Positions 1 to 9,238 are shown, counted from the first letter of the stretch. The stretch: DNA of 64,000 nt from Phreatobacter sp. (GCF_016793595.1 NZ_JAEULY010000004.1:248001-312000); one strand, 5' to 3'. The notes: a model not told the origin generated them from the letters alone. A program made the numbers and translations.

Positions 1-1
1 C

Positions 2-988
2 AACAAGCGCGCGCATCTGCATGAACTCGAGAGCCGCTTCCGCGTTAGCGTCGACATCCATGCCGACGAGGCCGTGACCGGCCAGCACATGTTCGCCATC
101 GAGAAGGGTGCGCAGGTCCACACCGCCGAAACGGCCTACCGGCCGCCGGCCGCCCTGCCCGTTCCGGTCGAGCCCGAGGATATCGTCGAGGACGAGGCCG
201 AGGACGAGCTGGACGAGGAAGCCGCCGCCGAGACCGGCGACGAGCGCAAGGCTTCCCGCGACCGCGACGACGGCGAGAACGGCGACCGCAAGCGTCGCCG
301 GCGTCGCCGCAGGCGGCGCGGCCGCGACGGCGAGACGGGCGAGGATGGCGGCCAGGCCTCCGAGGAAGCCGCCGCCGACAGCGATGCCGACGAGAGCGAG
401 GATGACGAGGCCGAGGGCGACGAGGCCGCCGTCGAGACCCAGGGCGAGGACGGTGACGAGGGTGATCGCCGCCGCCGCAGGCGCGGTCGCCGTGGCGGCC
501 GCCGGAACCGGCGCGAGGACGGCGAGGCCGGAGCCGAGGACGCCGAGGACGCACTCACCGCCCCGACCGGTGACGCCGAGGACGCGGCCGTCGAGGCCGC
601 ACCCGCCGGCGAGGACACGGCCGGACAGCCCTCCGACGCCCCGCGCCATGCCGGCCGGCGTGGCCGCTCCATCCCGATCGGCGATGGAGAAACACCGGCC
701 CCCGCGCCGGAGGCAACCGCGACGGCCGAGGCGCCCGCCGAGCCGCGTCGCCGCCGCACGCCGCCGGCCGAACCGCTGGACGAAGCGTCGGCTGCGCCGG
801 CCGTTGTCGCGCCGCCAGCTCCCGTCGCGCCGCCAGCTCCCGTCGCAGCGCCAGCTCCCGTTGCGGCGCCGGTAGCGGAAGAACCCGCCAAGCGTCGCCG
901 TACGCCGGACCCGGAGCCGGTCGAGGAAGCACCGTCCGCGCCCGCCACGCGGCGCGCCGGGTGGTGGAACCGCAAGGCGGCCGAATAG
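2..988 (+). CDS. rne: Ribonuclease E/G, C-terminal part (5'-truncated by window)
   Basis: The frame is open from base 2, so the gene starts upstream of the window. The first residues (RVSVDIHADEAVTGQHMFAI) look like the end of an RNase E/G catalytic region. The rest is low-complexity: long acidic Glu/Asp runs, Arg-rich blocks (for example around 290-330 and 468-520) and an Ala-Pro-Val repeat. Such a tail is typical of RNase E scaffold domains in alphaproteobacteria, which bind RNA and degradosome partners. The enzyme initiates mRNA decay and rRNA processing. The gene ends with TAG and is followed by a strong hairpin terminator. The catalytic S1 and DNase I-like domains are outside the window. 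Confidence 0.85.
   Translation, partial: NKRAHLHELESRFRVSVDIHADEAVTGQHMFAIEKGAQVHTAETAYRPPAALPVPVEPEDIVEDEAEDELDEEAAAETGDERKASRDRDDGENGDRKRRRRRRRRRGRDGETGEDGGQASEEAAADSDADESEDDEAEGDEAAVETQGEDGDEGDRRRRRRGRRGGRRNRREDGEAGAEDAEDALTAPTGDAEDAAVEAAPAGEDTAGQPSDAPRHAGRRGRSIPIGDGETPAPAPEATATAEAPAEPRRRRTPPAEPLDEASAAPAVVAPPAPVAPPAPVAAPAPVAAPVAEEPAKRRRTPDPEPVEEAPSAPATRRAGWWNRKAAE
806..859 (+). repeat. Three 18-bp tandem repeats in rne (Val-Ala-Pro-Pro-Ala-Pro unit)
   Basis: An 18-bp unit occurs exactly at 806-823 and 824-841. A slightly diverged copy lies at 842-859 and a partial fourth follows. It encodes VAPPAP / VAAPAP repeats in the disordered C-terminal tail of RNase E. The unit is a multiple of three, so copy-number change keeps the frame. 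Confidence 0.9.
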
Positions 989-1025
989 CGCCCGCCGGAC
1001 AGCACATCGGACAGAAACATGGCGA

Positions 1026-1050
1026 ACGGCCGGGGCGACCCGGCCGTTTT
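1026..1050 (+). terminator. Intrinsic terminator of rne
   Basis: A perfect 9-bp stem (1026-1034 with 1039-1047) closes a GCGA tetraloop and is followed by T residues to 1050. It lies 38 bases after the rne stop codon. Confidence 0.9.
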
Positions 1051-1825
1051 CCGTTGCCGGCCACCGCAACCAGATTTGCCCCGGCTAACGAATCGCGCGC
1101 TGGAATCGCGCCGGCGACGATTCGAGCCTGCCGCCCACCGCCGGCACGGTCGGGCCGGCAGCGACCTGCCGTTCCGTCAGCATGAACGGAGCCGGAACGG
1201 ATTGCCGTGGCGTGACGCCGTCGCTGTCACGATTCTGCCACATCCCCACACGCGGCCCTGGGGATGACGGGCGAACTTCACGCTTGCATCGCGTGGAATC
1301 GGTTCGGGCCGTTCCAGCCCTCCAGAATCCGCTTGCCGAATCTCCCCGAGATTCCCGACACTTGGCTCGGCCGTTAACGCTCCCCCCTACATTTTTGAGC
1401 CGTCCACACCATATTTAGGGTCTCGTTTACCCGCGCCTACTACATCTTGACGCAATCAGTGCCTGTTGCATACGGTTGCCTCCGGTTCGGCGGATCGTCT
1501 CAAGTCTCCGCGGAACCTCCCCCAGACGGTCTTGAAGGTTGCTGACGCGAGTGCGCGCCGGCGCTGGAAAAGTGTCTCCGCAACCGCGAGATCGTGGCCG
1601 CCCCCGCGGCCGTCCGGTCTTCGGCGGCGGAGCGACGGCCGGGGTCCGCGTACAGGGCGCGGAGAACAAGAACATCGACGAGCCGGCGGCCGCTCCTGTG
1701 GAGAGCGGTGACAAGCCGGCCAGGCGGCAAATGGGGGCCGGATAACACCGGCCGGGGCAGGTCCACATCGCTGGACCCACAAGGGGCGCGGGAGCACAAT
1801 CCCGGCCGAAGACGAGGATCGGACG
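1051..1825. other. Long non-coding interval between rne and nrdJ
   Basis: No convincing gene is seen. The open frames here are short, Arg/Pro-rich and have no family resemblance. The less GC-rich stretch around 1385-1460 holds the candidate NrdR box pair and probably the nrdJ promoter, which would leave a 5' leader of roughly 350 bases. I looked for a cobalamin riboswitch because NrdJ uses B12, but could not recognise its conserved elements. Confidence 0.6.
1406..1452 (+). promoter_or_regulatory. Candidate pair of NrdR boxes upstream of nrdJ
   Basis: The 16-mer at 1406-1421 reads ACACCATATTTAGGGT and matches the classical NrdR box (ACACTATATATAGTGT) at 13 of 16 positions. A weaker half-matching copy begins exactly 31 bp later, at 1437-1452, with core CTAC-ATCTTG. 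NrdR boxes are known to occur as pairs about three helical turns apart. NrdR is a repressor of ribonucleotide reductase genes, and nrdR itself lies at 21863-22345. The first box is good; the second is weak on its own and is supported mainly by spacing. Confidence 0.6.
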
Positions 1826-4800
1826 ATGCGCATCGACAGGCGTTACACCAAGGCCGGACAGTCGCCCTATGCGGGGATCGCGTTCCGCACGGCGACGTCG
1901 GAGATCCGCAACCCGGACGGCTCGATCGTCTTCCGTCTCGAGGGCATCGAGGTGCCGGAGACCTGGAGCCAGGTGGCCGCCGACATCCTCGCGCAGAAGT
2001 ACTTCCGCAAGGCCGGCGTGCCCGCGCGCATGAAGAAGGTCGAGGAGAATTCGGTGCCGTCGTGGCTGTGGCGCTCGGCGCCCGACGACAAGGCCATGAA
2101 GGATCTGCCGGAGAAGGCGCGCTGGGTCGGCGAGACCACCTCGCAGCAGGTCTTCGACCGGCTCGCCGGCACCTGGACCTACTGGGGCTGGAAGGGCGGC
2201 TATTTCGACCAGGAGGCCGACGCGCAGGCCTTCTTCGACGAGCTGCGCTTCATGCTGGCGAACCAGATGGTCGCGCCGAACTCGCCGCAGTGGTTCAACA
2301 CCGGCCTGCACTGGGCCTATGGCATCGACGGCCCCGGCCAGGGCCACTACTACGTTGATTTCGAGACCGGCAAGCTCACCAAGTCCAAGTCGGCCTACGA
2401 GCACCCGCAGCCGCATGCCTGCTTCATCCAGTCGGTTGCCGACGACCTCGTCAACGAGGGCGGCATCATGGACCTGTGGGTGCGCGAGGCGCGCCTGTTC
2501 AAATACGGCTCGGGCACCGGCTCGAACTTCTCCTACCTGCGCGGCGAGGGTGAGAAGCTCGCCGGCGGCGGCCGCTCGTCCGGCCTGATGAGCTTCCTGA
2601 AGATCGGCGACCGCGCGGCGGGCGCCATCAAGTCGGGCGGCACCACGCGCCGCGCCGCCAAGATGGTGGTGGTCGACGCCGACCATCCGGATATCGAGGC
2701 CTATATCGACTGGAAGGTGATCGAGGAGCAGAAGGTCGCCTCCCTCGTCACCGGCTCGAAGATCGTCGCCAAGCACCTCAAGGCGATCATGAAGGCCAGC
2801 GTCAACTGCGAGGGCGACGGCGATGCCTGTTTCGACCCGAACCAGAACCCGGCGCTGAAGCGCGAGGTGAAGGCCGCGCGCAAGGCCATGGTGCCCGACA
2901 ACTATATCAAGCGGGTCATCCAGTTCGCTCGCCAGGGCTACAAGGACATCGACTTCCCGACCTACGACACCGACTGGGATTCGGACGCCTATCTGACGGT
3001 GGCCGGCCAGAACTCCAACAATTCGGTCTCGCTGAAGGACGACTTCCTGCAGGCCGTCGAGAAGGACGGTGACTGGAACCTGACCGCCCGCATCTCCGGC
3101 AAGGTGATGAAGACGCTGAAGGCGCGCGACCTCTGGGAGAAGATCGGCCACGCCGCCTGGGCTTCCGCCGATCCGGGCCTGCACTTCAACACGACCATGA
3201 ACGACTGGCACACCTGTCCCGCCGCCGGCCCGATCCGCGCGTCGAACCCGTGCTCGGAATACATGTTCCTGGACGACACGGCCTGTAACCTCGCCTCGGC
3301 CAACCTGCTGCAGTTCTACGACGCCAAGGCCAAGCATTTCGACATCGAGGGCTATGAGCACCTCTGCCGGCTCTGGACGCTGGTGCTCGAAATCTCCGTG
3401 CTGATGGCGCAGTTCCCCTCGCGCCAGATCGCCGAGCTTTCCTACGAGTACCGCACCCTCGGCCTCGGCTACGCCAATATCGGCGGCCTCTTGATGACCA
3501 TGGGCATCCCCTACGACTCGGACGAGGGCCGCTCGCTGGCCGGCGCGCTGACCGCCGTGATGACCGGCATCTCCTACAAGACGTCCGCCGAGATGGCGGG
3601 CGAGCTCGGCCCCTTCCCGGGCTACAAGCCGAACCGCGAGCACATGCTGCGCGTCATCCGCAACCACCGCCGCGCCGCCCATGGCGAGGTGGCCGGCTAC
3701 GAGACGCTGTCGGTCAACCCGGTCGCGCTCGACCACAGGAACTGCCCGGTGCCGGGCCTGATCGCCCACGCCACCCGCGCCTGGGACGAGGCGCTCGCTC
3801 TCGGCGAGACGAATGGCTACCGCAACGCGCAGGTCTCGGTCATCGCGCCCACCGGCACGATCGGCCTCGTCATGGACTGCGACACGACCGGCATCGAGCC
3901 CGACTTCGCGCTGGTGAAGTTCAAGAAGCTGGCCGGCGGCGGCTACTTCAAGATCATCAACCAGGCGGTGCCGGAGGCCCTGCGCACGCTCGGCTACCGC
4001 GAGGCCGACATCGCCGAGGTCGAGGCCTATGCGGTCGGCCACGGCTCGCTCAGGCAGGCGCCCGCCATCAATCCCGGCTCGCTGAAGGCCAAGGGCTTCA
4101 CCGACGAGGCGATCGCCAAGGTCGAAGGCCAGCTCAAGACCGCCTTCGACATCAAGTTCGTCTTCAACAAGTGGACGCTGGGCGAGGACTTCATCGTCAA
4201 GACCCTCGGCATCCCCGCGGACGAGCTGAACGCGCCCGGCTTCGAACTGCTGCCCAGGCTCGGCTTCTCGAAGAAGGACATCGAGGCGGCCAACGAGCAC
4301 GTCTGCGGCGCCATGACCCTTGAGGGCGCCCCGCATCTGAAGACCGAACACTACGCCGTGTTCGACTGCGCCAATCCCTGCGGCCGCAAGGGCAAGCGCT
4401 ACCTCTCGGTCGAGAGCCACATCCGCATGATGGCGGCCGCCCAGCCGTTCATCTCGGGCGCCATCTCCAAGACCATCAACATGCCGAACGAGGCGACGGT
4501 GGAGGACGCCAAGTCCGCCTACATGCTGTCGTGGAAGCTGGCGCTGAAGGCCAACGCCCTCTACCGCGACGGCTCCAAGCTCTCCCAGCCGCTCAACGCC
4601 CAGCTGATCGAGGACGAGGAGGACGACGAGGCGGTCGAGGAGTTCCTGGAGAAGCCGCAGGCCGCCCGCGCCGCGGCCCTCGCCGAGAAGATCGTCGAGA
4701 AGGTGGTCGAGCGCGTGCAGGTGATCCGCGAGCGCGAGAAGATGCCGGACCGCCGCAAGGGCTACACCCAGAAGGCCGTCGTCGGCGGCCACAAGGTCTA

Positions 4801-5545
4801 CCTGCGCACCGGCGAATATGACGACGGCCGCATCGGCGAGATCTTCATCGACATGCACAAGGAGGGCGCGGCGCTCCGCTCGCTGCTCAACAACTTCGCC
4901 ATCGCGATCTCGCTCGGCCTCCAGTACGGCGTGCCGCTGGACGAATATGTCGATGCCTTCACCTTCACCCGCTTCGAGCCGGCGGGCCCGGTGCAGGGCA
5001 ACGACACGATCAAGTACGCGACGTCGATCCTCGACTACGTGTTCCGCGAGCTGGCGGTGAGCTATCTCGGCCGCGCCGATCTCGGCCATGTCGATCCCGG
5101 CGAGAGCCGCTACGACGCGCTCGGCACCGGCGCGAGCGAGGGCACCAAGAGCGTGCTGTCCAAGGGCCTCGTGCGCGGCAAGACCGACAAGTTCACGGTA
5201 GTCGCCGGCCAGAGCGGCCAGCCGACGCCGGGCTCGCTGTCGAGCGACGGGCGCACCGGCACGGTGGTCACCATGGCCTCGCGCGGGCCGCAGACGGTCG
5301 GCGCGACCGCGCTGAAGGAGGAGGTGGCGGCCGCCGTCTCCCCCGCCCTCACCGCCCTGTTCGATCAGGCGGTGGAGGCGGCCCCGGAAGTGAAGGCCGA
5401 GCGCTCGACGGCGGACCGCCGGGCCGAGGCCAAGCTGCGCGGCTATGTGGGCGATGCCTGCCCCGAATGCTCGAACTTCACGCTGGTCAGGAACGGCACG
5501 TGTTTGAAGTGCGACACGTGCGGAAGCACGACGGGCTGTTCGTAA
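1826..5545 (+). CDS. nrdJ: Vitamin B12-dependent (class II) ribonucleotide reductase
   Basis: This enzyme reduces ribonucleotides to deoxyribonucleotides using adenosylcobalamin, so it is independent of oxygen. The 1239-residue length fits the large proteobacterial NrdJ. Visible landmarks are the substrate-site Cys199 (HACFIQS), the NPCSEY segment with Cys476, which corresponds to the thiyl-radical cysteine, and a C-terminal Cys-rich zinc-ribbon-like tail (CPEC...[14 protein letters not shown]) of the type that re-reduces the active site. The ATG is preceded by GAGGA. Composition is strongly GC-rich, in contrast to the next two genes. Regulation by NrdR is likely from the upstream boxes. The last 13 bases before the next ORF leave little room for a separate promoter. 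Confidence 0.96.
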   Translation: MRIDRRYTKAGQSPYAGIAFRTATSEIRNPDGSIVFRLEGIEVPETWSQVAADILAQKYFRKAGVPARMKKVEENSVPSWLWRSAPDDKAMKDLPEKARWVGETTSQQVFDRLAGTWTYWGWKGGYFDQEADAQAFFDELRFMLANQMVAPNSPQWFNTGLHWAYGIDGPGQGHYYVDFETGKLTKSKSAYEHPQPHACFIQSVADDLVNEGGIMDLWVREARLFKYGSGTGSNFSYLRGEGEKLAGGGRSSGLMSFLKIGDRAAGAIKSGGTTRRAAKMVVVDADHPDIEAYIDWKVIEEQKVASLVTGSKIVAKHLKAIMKASVNCEGDGDACFDPNQNPALKREVKAARKAMVPDNYIKRVIQFARQGYKDIDFPTYDTDWDSDAYLTVAGQNSNNSVSLKDDFLQAVEKDGDWNLTARISGKVMKTLKARDLWEKIGHAAWASADPGLHFNTTMNDWHTCPAAGPIRASNPCSEYMFLDDTACNLASANLLQFYDAKAKHFDIEGYEHLCRLWTLVLEISVLMAQFPSRQIAELSYEYRTLGLGYANIGGLLMTMGIPYDSDEGRSLAGALTAVMTGISYKTSAEMAGELGPFPGYKPNREHMLRVIRNHRRAAHGEVAGYETLSVNPVALDHRNCPVPGLIAHATRAWDEALALGETNGYRNAQVSVIAPTGTIGLVMDCDTTGIEPDFALVKFKKLAGGGYFKIINQAVPEALRTLGYREADIAEVEAYAVGHGSLRQAPAINPGSLKAKGFTDEAIAKVEGQLKTAFDIKFVFNKWTLGEDFIVKTLGIPADELNAPGFELLPRLGFSKKDIEAANEHVCGAMTLEGAPHLKTEHYAVFDCANPCGRKGKRYLSVESHIRMMAAAQPFISGAISKTINMPNEATVEDAKSAYMLSWKLALKANALYRDGSKLSQPLNAQLIEDEEDDEAVEEFLEKPQAARAAALAEKIVEKVVERVQVIREREKMPDRRKGYTQKAVVGGHKVYLRTGEYDDGRIGEIFIDMHKEGAALRSLLNNFAIAISLGLQYGVPLDEYVDAFTFTRFEPAGPVQGNDTIKYATSILDYVFRELAVSYLGRADLGHVDPGESRYDALGTGASEGTKSVLSKGLVRGKTDKFTVVAGQSGQPTPGSLSSDGRTGTVVTMASRGPQTVGATALKEEVAAAVSPALTALFDQAVEAAPEVKAERSTADRRAEAKLRGYVGDACPECSNFTLVRNGTCLKCDTCGSTTGCS

Positions 5546-5558
5546 CGGAGATGCTACG

Positions 5559-6188
5559 ATGTCTTCAGACGAGCGGCGCAAGCAAAATGCACTAGGGGTT
5601 GCGACTGATACCGTTCGTCGACTTGGGGCAACCCAAGTCGACAAGCCGTGCCTCCGACACGTTCTCGATCGCGCGAAGGCTATCGGCCTGATCAACGATT
5701 GGGTCGAGGTCGATGAACTCTGCGAGGGCGATGGTGAATGGGACTCGGCAACGAAGACGATTTTCTACCGCCGCGGAGTCGTGGACGGAGCAAACCGTGG
5801 CAATCCATACAACCGTTTTACGGTCTGGCATGAGATTGGCCATGCTGCACTAGGCCACGAAGGCCGTCGAAACAGATCCTTCAGCAAGACGCTAGCCGAG
5901 CGGTTTTCGGCATCAGTCAAATTGGATGAGCGCGAAGCTGACTACTTTGCTGCTGCATGCTTGATCCCGTCCGATAGGATTGGATTGAATGACTCTATTA
6001 TGCCGAATGAACTGAAGCGACGCTTCGGAACAAGCAATACGACTGCAGAAATTCGAGGTCGTGAACTAGAGCGTGCGCGAAACACCGCAAGCGGAACTCT
6101 TCGCAAGCTTCCCGAGAATACGATCGACTTTCTCAAGGAGGCGGAAGCGCGAGGGATCAAGCTGACCGCGAAGCTACCTTCCGAATAA
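5559..6188 (+). CDS. ImmA/IrrE-family metallopeptidase
   Basis: A 209-residue protein with a zinc-peptidase motif HEIGH at residues 91-95, followed by EREADYFAAACLIP (124-137). The latter is the usual ImmA/IrrE helix carrying the third metal ligand. Family members cleave repressors or antitoxin-like partners (ImmA cuts ImmR; IrrE/PprI cuts DdrO). There is no N-terminal helix-turn-helix and no Xre-type partner gene next door, which is unusual. The start is 13 bases after nrdJ with GGAG upstream. Composition is clearly less GC-rich than the flanks (26 of 60 bases in 5941-6000 are G or C), suggesting transfer. It is probably cotranscribed with the small gene that follows 36 bases later. Confidence 0.85.
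   Translation: MSSDERRKQNALGVATDTVRRLGATQVDKPCLRHVLDRAKAIGLINDWVEVDELCEGDGEWDSATKTIFYRRGVVDGANRGNPYNRFTVWHEIGHAALGHEGRRNRSFSKTLAERFSASVKLDEREADYFAAACLIPSDRIGLNDSIMPNELKRRFGTSNTTAEIRGRELERARNTASGTLRKLPENTIDFLKEAEARGIKLTAKLPSE
5617..5642 (+). other. Perfect 11-bp hairpin with GCAA loop inside the immA-like gene
   Basis: Arms 5617-5627 and 5632-5642 are exactly complementary and enclose a GNRA-type GCAA loop. It falls in codons 20-28 of the metallopeptidase gene, about 70 bases after the nrdJ stop. No T-run follows, so it is not a standard terminator. It could slow translation or act as an RNA processing site between nrdJ and the cassette. Confidence 0.6.
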
Positions 6189-6224
6189 CTCTTGAAGCCG
6201 CTTACTTTTGGGACAGAGAACATA

Positions 6225-6398
6225 ATGGCAACAAACCCTCCTTCTGGCGATGGCCGTCGCAACGGCGCGGTAAAGGGACGGTCTCAAGTTTTCAACCCGA
6301 AGACAGATACCTGGACGAAGCGCGACACTGAATCAGGAAAGTTCATGGATGGGAAGAAGGACGGCACACCGTTCAAAGGCGTCCGCAAGGAGAAATAA
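6225..6398 (+). CDS. Small basic protein paired with the ImmA-like peptidase
   Basis: A 57-residue, Lys/Arg/Gly-rich protein beginning MATNPPSGDG and ending PFKGVRKEK. The core reads FNPKTDTWTKRDTESGKFMDGKKDG. The ATG at 6225 is preferred over an upstream in-frame TTG at 6192 because GGACAGAGA lies just before it. I have an impression that short proteins with this GKFMD...PFKGVRKEK pattern recur in bacteria as unnamed proteins; this is from memory and was not checked. No signal peptide, membrane segment or known domain is visible. Its place directly after the metallopeptidase suggests it could be that enzyme's substrate, inhibitor or effector; that is inference. Confidence 0.75.
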   Translation: MATNPPSGDGRRNGAVKGRSQVFNPKTDTWTKRDTESGKFMDGKKDGTPFKGVRKEK

Positions 6399-6400
6399 CC

Positions 6401-6424
6401 CCGGCGCCACTTAAGGTGCGCCGG
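6401..6424. terminator. Inverted repeat after the small cassette gene
   Basis: CCGGCG at 6401-6406 pairs with CGCCGG at 6419-6424, extended by CAC/GTG after a one-base bulge, leaving a 5-base loop. It starts 3 bases after the small gene's stop codon and lies between convergent genes. There is no clear T-run, so termination is only probable. Confidence 0.4.
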
Positions 6425-6517
6425 AGCAACTCCACACTGCCATACGTGGCCATGCGACCAGTGCATGGGCGGCCTTGGAGGGGTTGCGGACCAATCGTTC
6501 CACTGCCGCCCTCCCCC

Positions 6518-7621
6518 CTACGCCGCCAATTCCGCGAACGGCATCCCGAGGCTCTCCGCCACCGCCCGGTTGGTGACCGCGCGATTGTGGACGTTGAGCC
6601 CGCGCCTGAGGTGCGGGTCCTGCGCCAGCGCTTCGAGCCCCTTGTCGGCGAGCGCGAGGCCGAAGGGCAGCGTCGCGTGGTTCAGCGCGTGGCTGGAGGT
6701 GAGCGGCACGGCGCCCGGCATGTTGGCGACGCAATAGTGGATGACGCCATCGACCTCGTAGGTCGGGGCATCGTGCGTGGTGGGGTGCGAGGTCTCGAAG
6801 CAGCCACCCTGATCGATGGCGACGTCCACCACCACGGCCAGGCGCTTCATGCGCGACAGCATGGCGCGGTCGACCAGCTTCGGCGCGCTGGCGCCGGGAA
6901 CAAGCACCGCGCCCACCACCACGTCGGCGGCGAGAACCTCCTCGTCCAGCGCATCGGCGGTCGAGAAGCGCGTGCGGACGCGGCCGGCGAACAGGTCGTC
7001 GAGCTCGCGCAGGCGCGGCAGCGAACGGTCGAGGATGGTCACCTCGCAGCCAAGACCCGCCGCCATCCGCGCGGCATGGGTGCCGACCACGCCGCCGCCG
7101 ATGACCACGACGCGCGCCGCCGGCACGCCCGGCACGCCGCCGAGCAGCAGGCCGCGACCACCGGCGGGCTTGCGCAGGCTGAAGGCGGCGGCCTCGATGG
7201 CGAGCCGGCCGGCGACCTCGCTCATGGGCGCCAGCAGCGGCAGGCCGCCGCGCGCATCCGTGACGGTCTCGTAGGCGATGGCGGTGCAGCCGGAAGCGAC
7301 GAGCCCCTCGGTCTGGGCGCGGTCGGCGGCAAGATGGAGATAGGTGAAGAGGATCTGGCCGGGCCTCAACTGCACCCATTCCTGGGGCTGCGGCTCCTTG
7401 ACCTTCACGATCATGCCCGCGCGGGCAAAGACCTCGGCCGCGTCGCGGGCGATCGACGCGCCGGCGGCCTCATAGACGGCATCCGCCGCGCCGATGCCGG
7501 CGCCGGCTCCCGTCTCGACCAGAACCTGATGGCCGTGACGGACATATTCGCGCACCGCGGAGGGCGTGAGCCCCACGCGGTATTCGTGAGTTTTGATTTC
7601 TTTTGGCACGCCGATCAGCAT
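6518..7621 (-). CDS. ald: Alanine dehydrogenase
   Basis: Catalyses reversible NAD-dependent deamination of L-alanine to pyruvate and ammonia. The 367-residue length is standard. The N-terminus MLIGVPKEIKTHEYRVGLTP carries the conserved start and pyruvate-site region, TYLHLAAD holds the catalytic histidine, and VVIGGGVVGTHAARMAAG is the NAD-binding glycine-rich loop. It is divergent from an Lrp/AsnC regulator with a 129-base shared intergenic region, the usual arrangement for ald and its activator. Confidence 0.95.
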   Translation of the reverse strand: MLIGVPKEIKTHEYRVGLTPSAVREYVRHGHQVLVETGAGAGIGAADAVYEAAGASIARDAAEVFARAGMIVKVKEPQPQEWVQLRPGQILFTYLHLAADRAQTEGLVASGCTAIAYETVTDARGGLPLLAPMSEVAGRLAIEAAAFSLRKPAGGRGLLLGGVPGVPAARVVVIGGGVVGTHAARMAAGLGCEVTILDRSLPRLRELDDLFAGRVRTRFSTADALDEEVLAADVVVGAVLVPGASAPKLVDRAMLSRMKRLAVVVDVAIDQGGCFETSHPTTHDAPTYEVDGVIHYCVANMPGAVPLTSSHALNHATLPFGLALADKGLEALAQDPHLRRGLNVHNRAVTNRAVAESLGMPFAELAA

Positions 7622-7705
7622 GGGCCCCTCCTGCTAGAGAATGGGCGAGGTTACGACGGCCGGCACGGCGCATCCCGGCGAAAGCGACTGGACAGATGCC
7701 CTTCG

Positions 7706-7720
7706 CGCAGGAATCCTGCG
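7706..7720. promoter_or_regulatory. 15-bp palindrome between ald and the Lrp-type regulator
   Basis: CGCAGGA and TCCTGCG flank a single central A, giving a perfect dyad 31 bases upstream of the regulator start. Lrp/AsnC proteins bind short dyads in shared promoter regions, so this is a candidate operator for regulation of ald and autoregulation. Confidence 0.4.
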
Positions 7721-7750
7721 TCCATCTTCACCAGAGCGCCGGAAACCTTC

Positions 7751-8236
7751 GTGGATATCGACCGCATCGACCTCGCCATCATCCGCGAACTGGAGCGTGA
7801 CGGCCGTCTCAGCCATGTCGAGCTTGCCGAGCGCGTGGGACTGTCGCCCACCGCCTGCGCCCGGCGGCAGAAGACGCTGGAGGAGGCCGGCTACATCACC
7901 GGCTATTCGGCGCGCCTGTCGCTCGACAAGTTCGACCTCGCCATCTCGGTCGTCATCCGCATCGCGCTGGAGAAGCAGAGCGAGGAGGCGCTGGTCGCCT
8001 TCGAGAAGGCGGTGCAGCGCTGCCCGTCCATCGTCCGCTGCCTGCTGATGTCCGGGATGGACGACTATCTGATCACCGTGGTCGCGCGCGACATAGCCGA
8101 CTACGAGCGCATCCACATGACGCAGCTCTCGCGCCTGCCGGGCGTCGCGCGGCTGCATTCGAGCTTCGCCCTGCGCTCCATCGTCGACAGGGCCGTGCCG
8201 CCCGAGGTCTTCATGCCGGGCGCCGGCGGCCGCTGA
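7751..8236 (+). CDS. Lrp/AsnC family transcriptional regulator (probable ald regulator)
   Basis: The sequence DRIDLAIIRELERDGRLSHVELAERVGLSPTACARRQKTLEEAGYI is a classical Lrp N-terminal helix-turn-helix. The rest is the RAM/ligand-binding domain. I chose GTG at 7751, giving 161 residues, the normal size. The same frame is open far upstream, but that part lies antisense to ald and has no family resemblance. Divergent placement beside ald supports a role like AldR, which activates ald in response to alanine; this is inferred from position. Confidence 0.88.
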   Translation: MDIDRIDLAIIRELERDGRLSHVELAERVGLSPTACARRQKTLEEAGYITGYSARLSLDKFDLAISVVIRIALEKQSEEALVAFEKAVQRCPSIVRCLLMSGMDDYLITVVARDIADYERIHMTQLSRLPGVARLHSSFALRSIVDRAVPPEVFMPGAGGR

Positions 8237-8257
8237 GCGGCGGCCGGCGCTGCCGGC

Positions 8258-9238
8258 TCAGAAGCGGATATTGGCGCTGCGGACGATCGGGCCCCACTTC
8301 TGAAGCTCGCTGCCGATGAACAGGCGCAGCTCCTCCGGCGTGCCGCCGAGAGCCTCCAGCCCGAGCTTGCCGAACAGGTCCTTCGCGGCGGCCGTTCCGA
8401 GATAGGCGTTGGCGGCGGCATTGATCCTTGCGACGACATCGGCCGGCGCGCCCGCCGGCGCCATGATCGCATACCAGACGGAGGCCTCGAAGTTCGGCAG
8501 GCCGGCCTCGGAGACCGTCGGCACGTTCGGCAGCCCGCTCCAGCGGCGACGGCTGGCTATGGCGAGCGCCGGCAGCTTGCCCTCCTGGACATTGGTGACA
8601 TAGGCGGCCATCGAATCCATGCCGACATCGATATGGCCGCCGAGCAGGTCGCCCGCGATCGGCCCGCTGCCGCGATACTGGACGGCGTTGATGTCGATGC
8701 CCGCCGAGCGCGCGAGCAGCAGGCCGGTGATATGGCCGAGGGTGCCGTTGCCGGGAAAGCCGATGGAGAGGCGGCCGGGATTGGCCTTGGCATGGGCGAT
8801 GAGGGCCGCAAGGTCGCGCAGCGGCGAGCCGGCCTTGGCGACGATGATGACCGGCAGGCTGGCGACCAGCGCGACGGGCGCGAGGTCGCGCTCGGGATCG
8901 TAAGGCATCTGCTCGTACATGAGCTTGTTGGTGGCGACCGGCCCCGTGGTGCCGAACAGCAGCGTGTAGCCATCGGCCGCCGCGCGCGCGACGGCCGCGC
9001 CGCCGAGATTGCCGCCGGCGCCGCCGCGATTGTCGATCACCACGGGCTGGCCGATCTGCTGGCTCAGGAACTCCGCGAAGGAGCGGGCGAGCACGTCGGA
9101 CGCGGTGCCGGCGGTGAACGGGACGACCAGCGTCACCGGCCGCGCCGGCCAGCTCTGCGCCTGCGCGGGGAGCACAAGCCCCGCCGCCAGCGGCAAGGAC
9201 AGGAACAGACGGCGGGTTGCGCGCCAGAAACCGAGCAT
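8258..9238 (-). CDS. Bug-family (tripartite tricarboxylate transporter) substrate-binding protein
   Basis: A 326-residue secreted protein with a signal peptide ending near AQAQSWPARPVTLVVPF and the Bug-family pattern VVIDNRGGAGGNLGGAAVARAAADGYTLL. Bug proteins bind carboxylates and related small organic anions in the periplasm. No TctA/TctB membrane subunits are near, which is common for this over-represented family. It lies last in a minus-strand run with an IclR regulator and catabolic enzymes, so it probably captures the substrate of that pathway. Confidence 0.92.
   Translation of the reverse strand: MLGFWRATRRLFLSLPLAAGLVLPAQAQSWPARPVTLVVPFTAGTASDVLARSFAEFLSQQIGQPVVIDNRGGAGGNLGGAAVARAAADGYTLLFGTTGPVATNKLMYEQMPYDPERDLAPVALVASLPVIIVAKAGSPLRDLAALIAHAKANPGRLSIGFPGNGTLGHITGLLLARSAGIDINAVQYRGSGPIAGDLLGGHIDVGMDSMAAYVTNVQEGKLPALAIASRRRWSGLPNVPTVSEAGLPNFEASVWYAIMAPAGAPADVVARINAAANAYLGTAAAKDLFGKLGLEALGGTPEELRLFIGSELQKWGPIVRSANIRF

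Noticed and set aside
1452-1825. Possible cobalamin riboswitch in the long leader of the B12-dependent nrdJ.
   Set aside because: No recognisable B12 box or the other conserved riboswitch elements could be found by eye; a GCCGGCCAGG segment near 1712 is only a loose resemblance.
1427-5695. A 1422-codon open frame on the minus strand opposite nrdJ.
   Set aside because: It is an antisense shadow of a very GC-rich gene with third-position bias; its protein is a monotone of Arg/Gly/Leu/Val/His without any family pattern, while the plus strand encodes a complete NrdJ.
6416-7750. Upstream extension of the Lrp-type regulator frame.
   Set aside because: The extension lies fully antisense to ald and has no family similarity; the normal-size regulator starts at GTG 7751.
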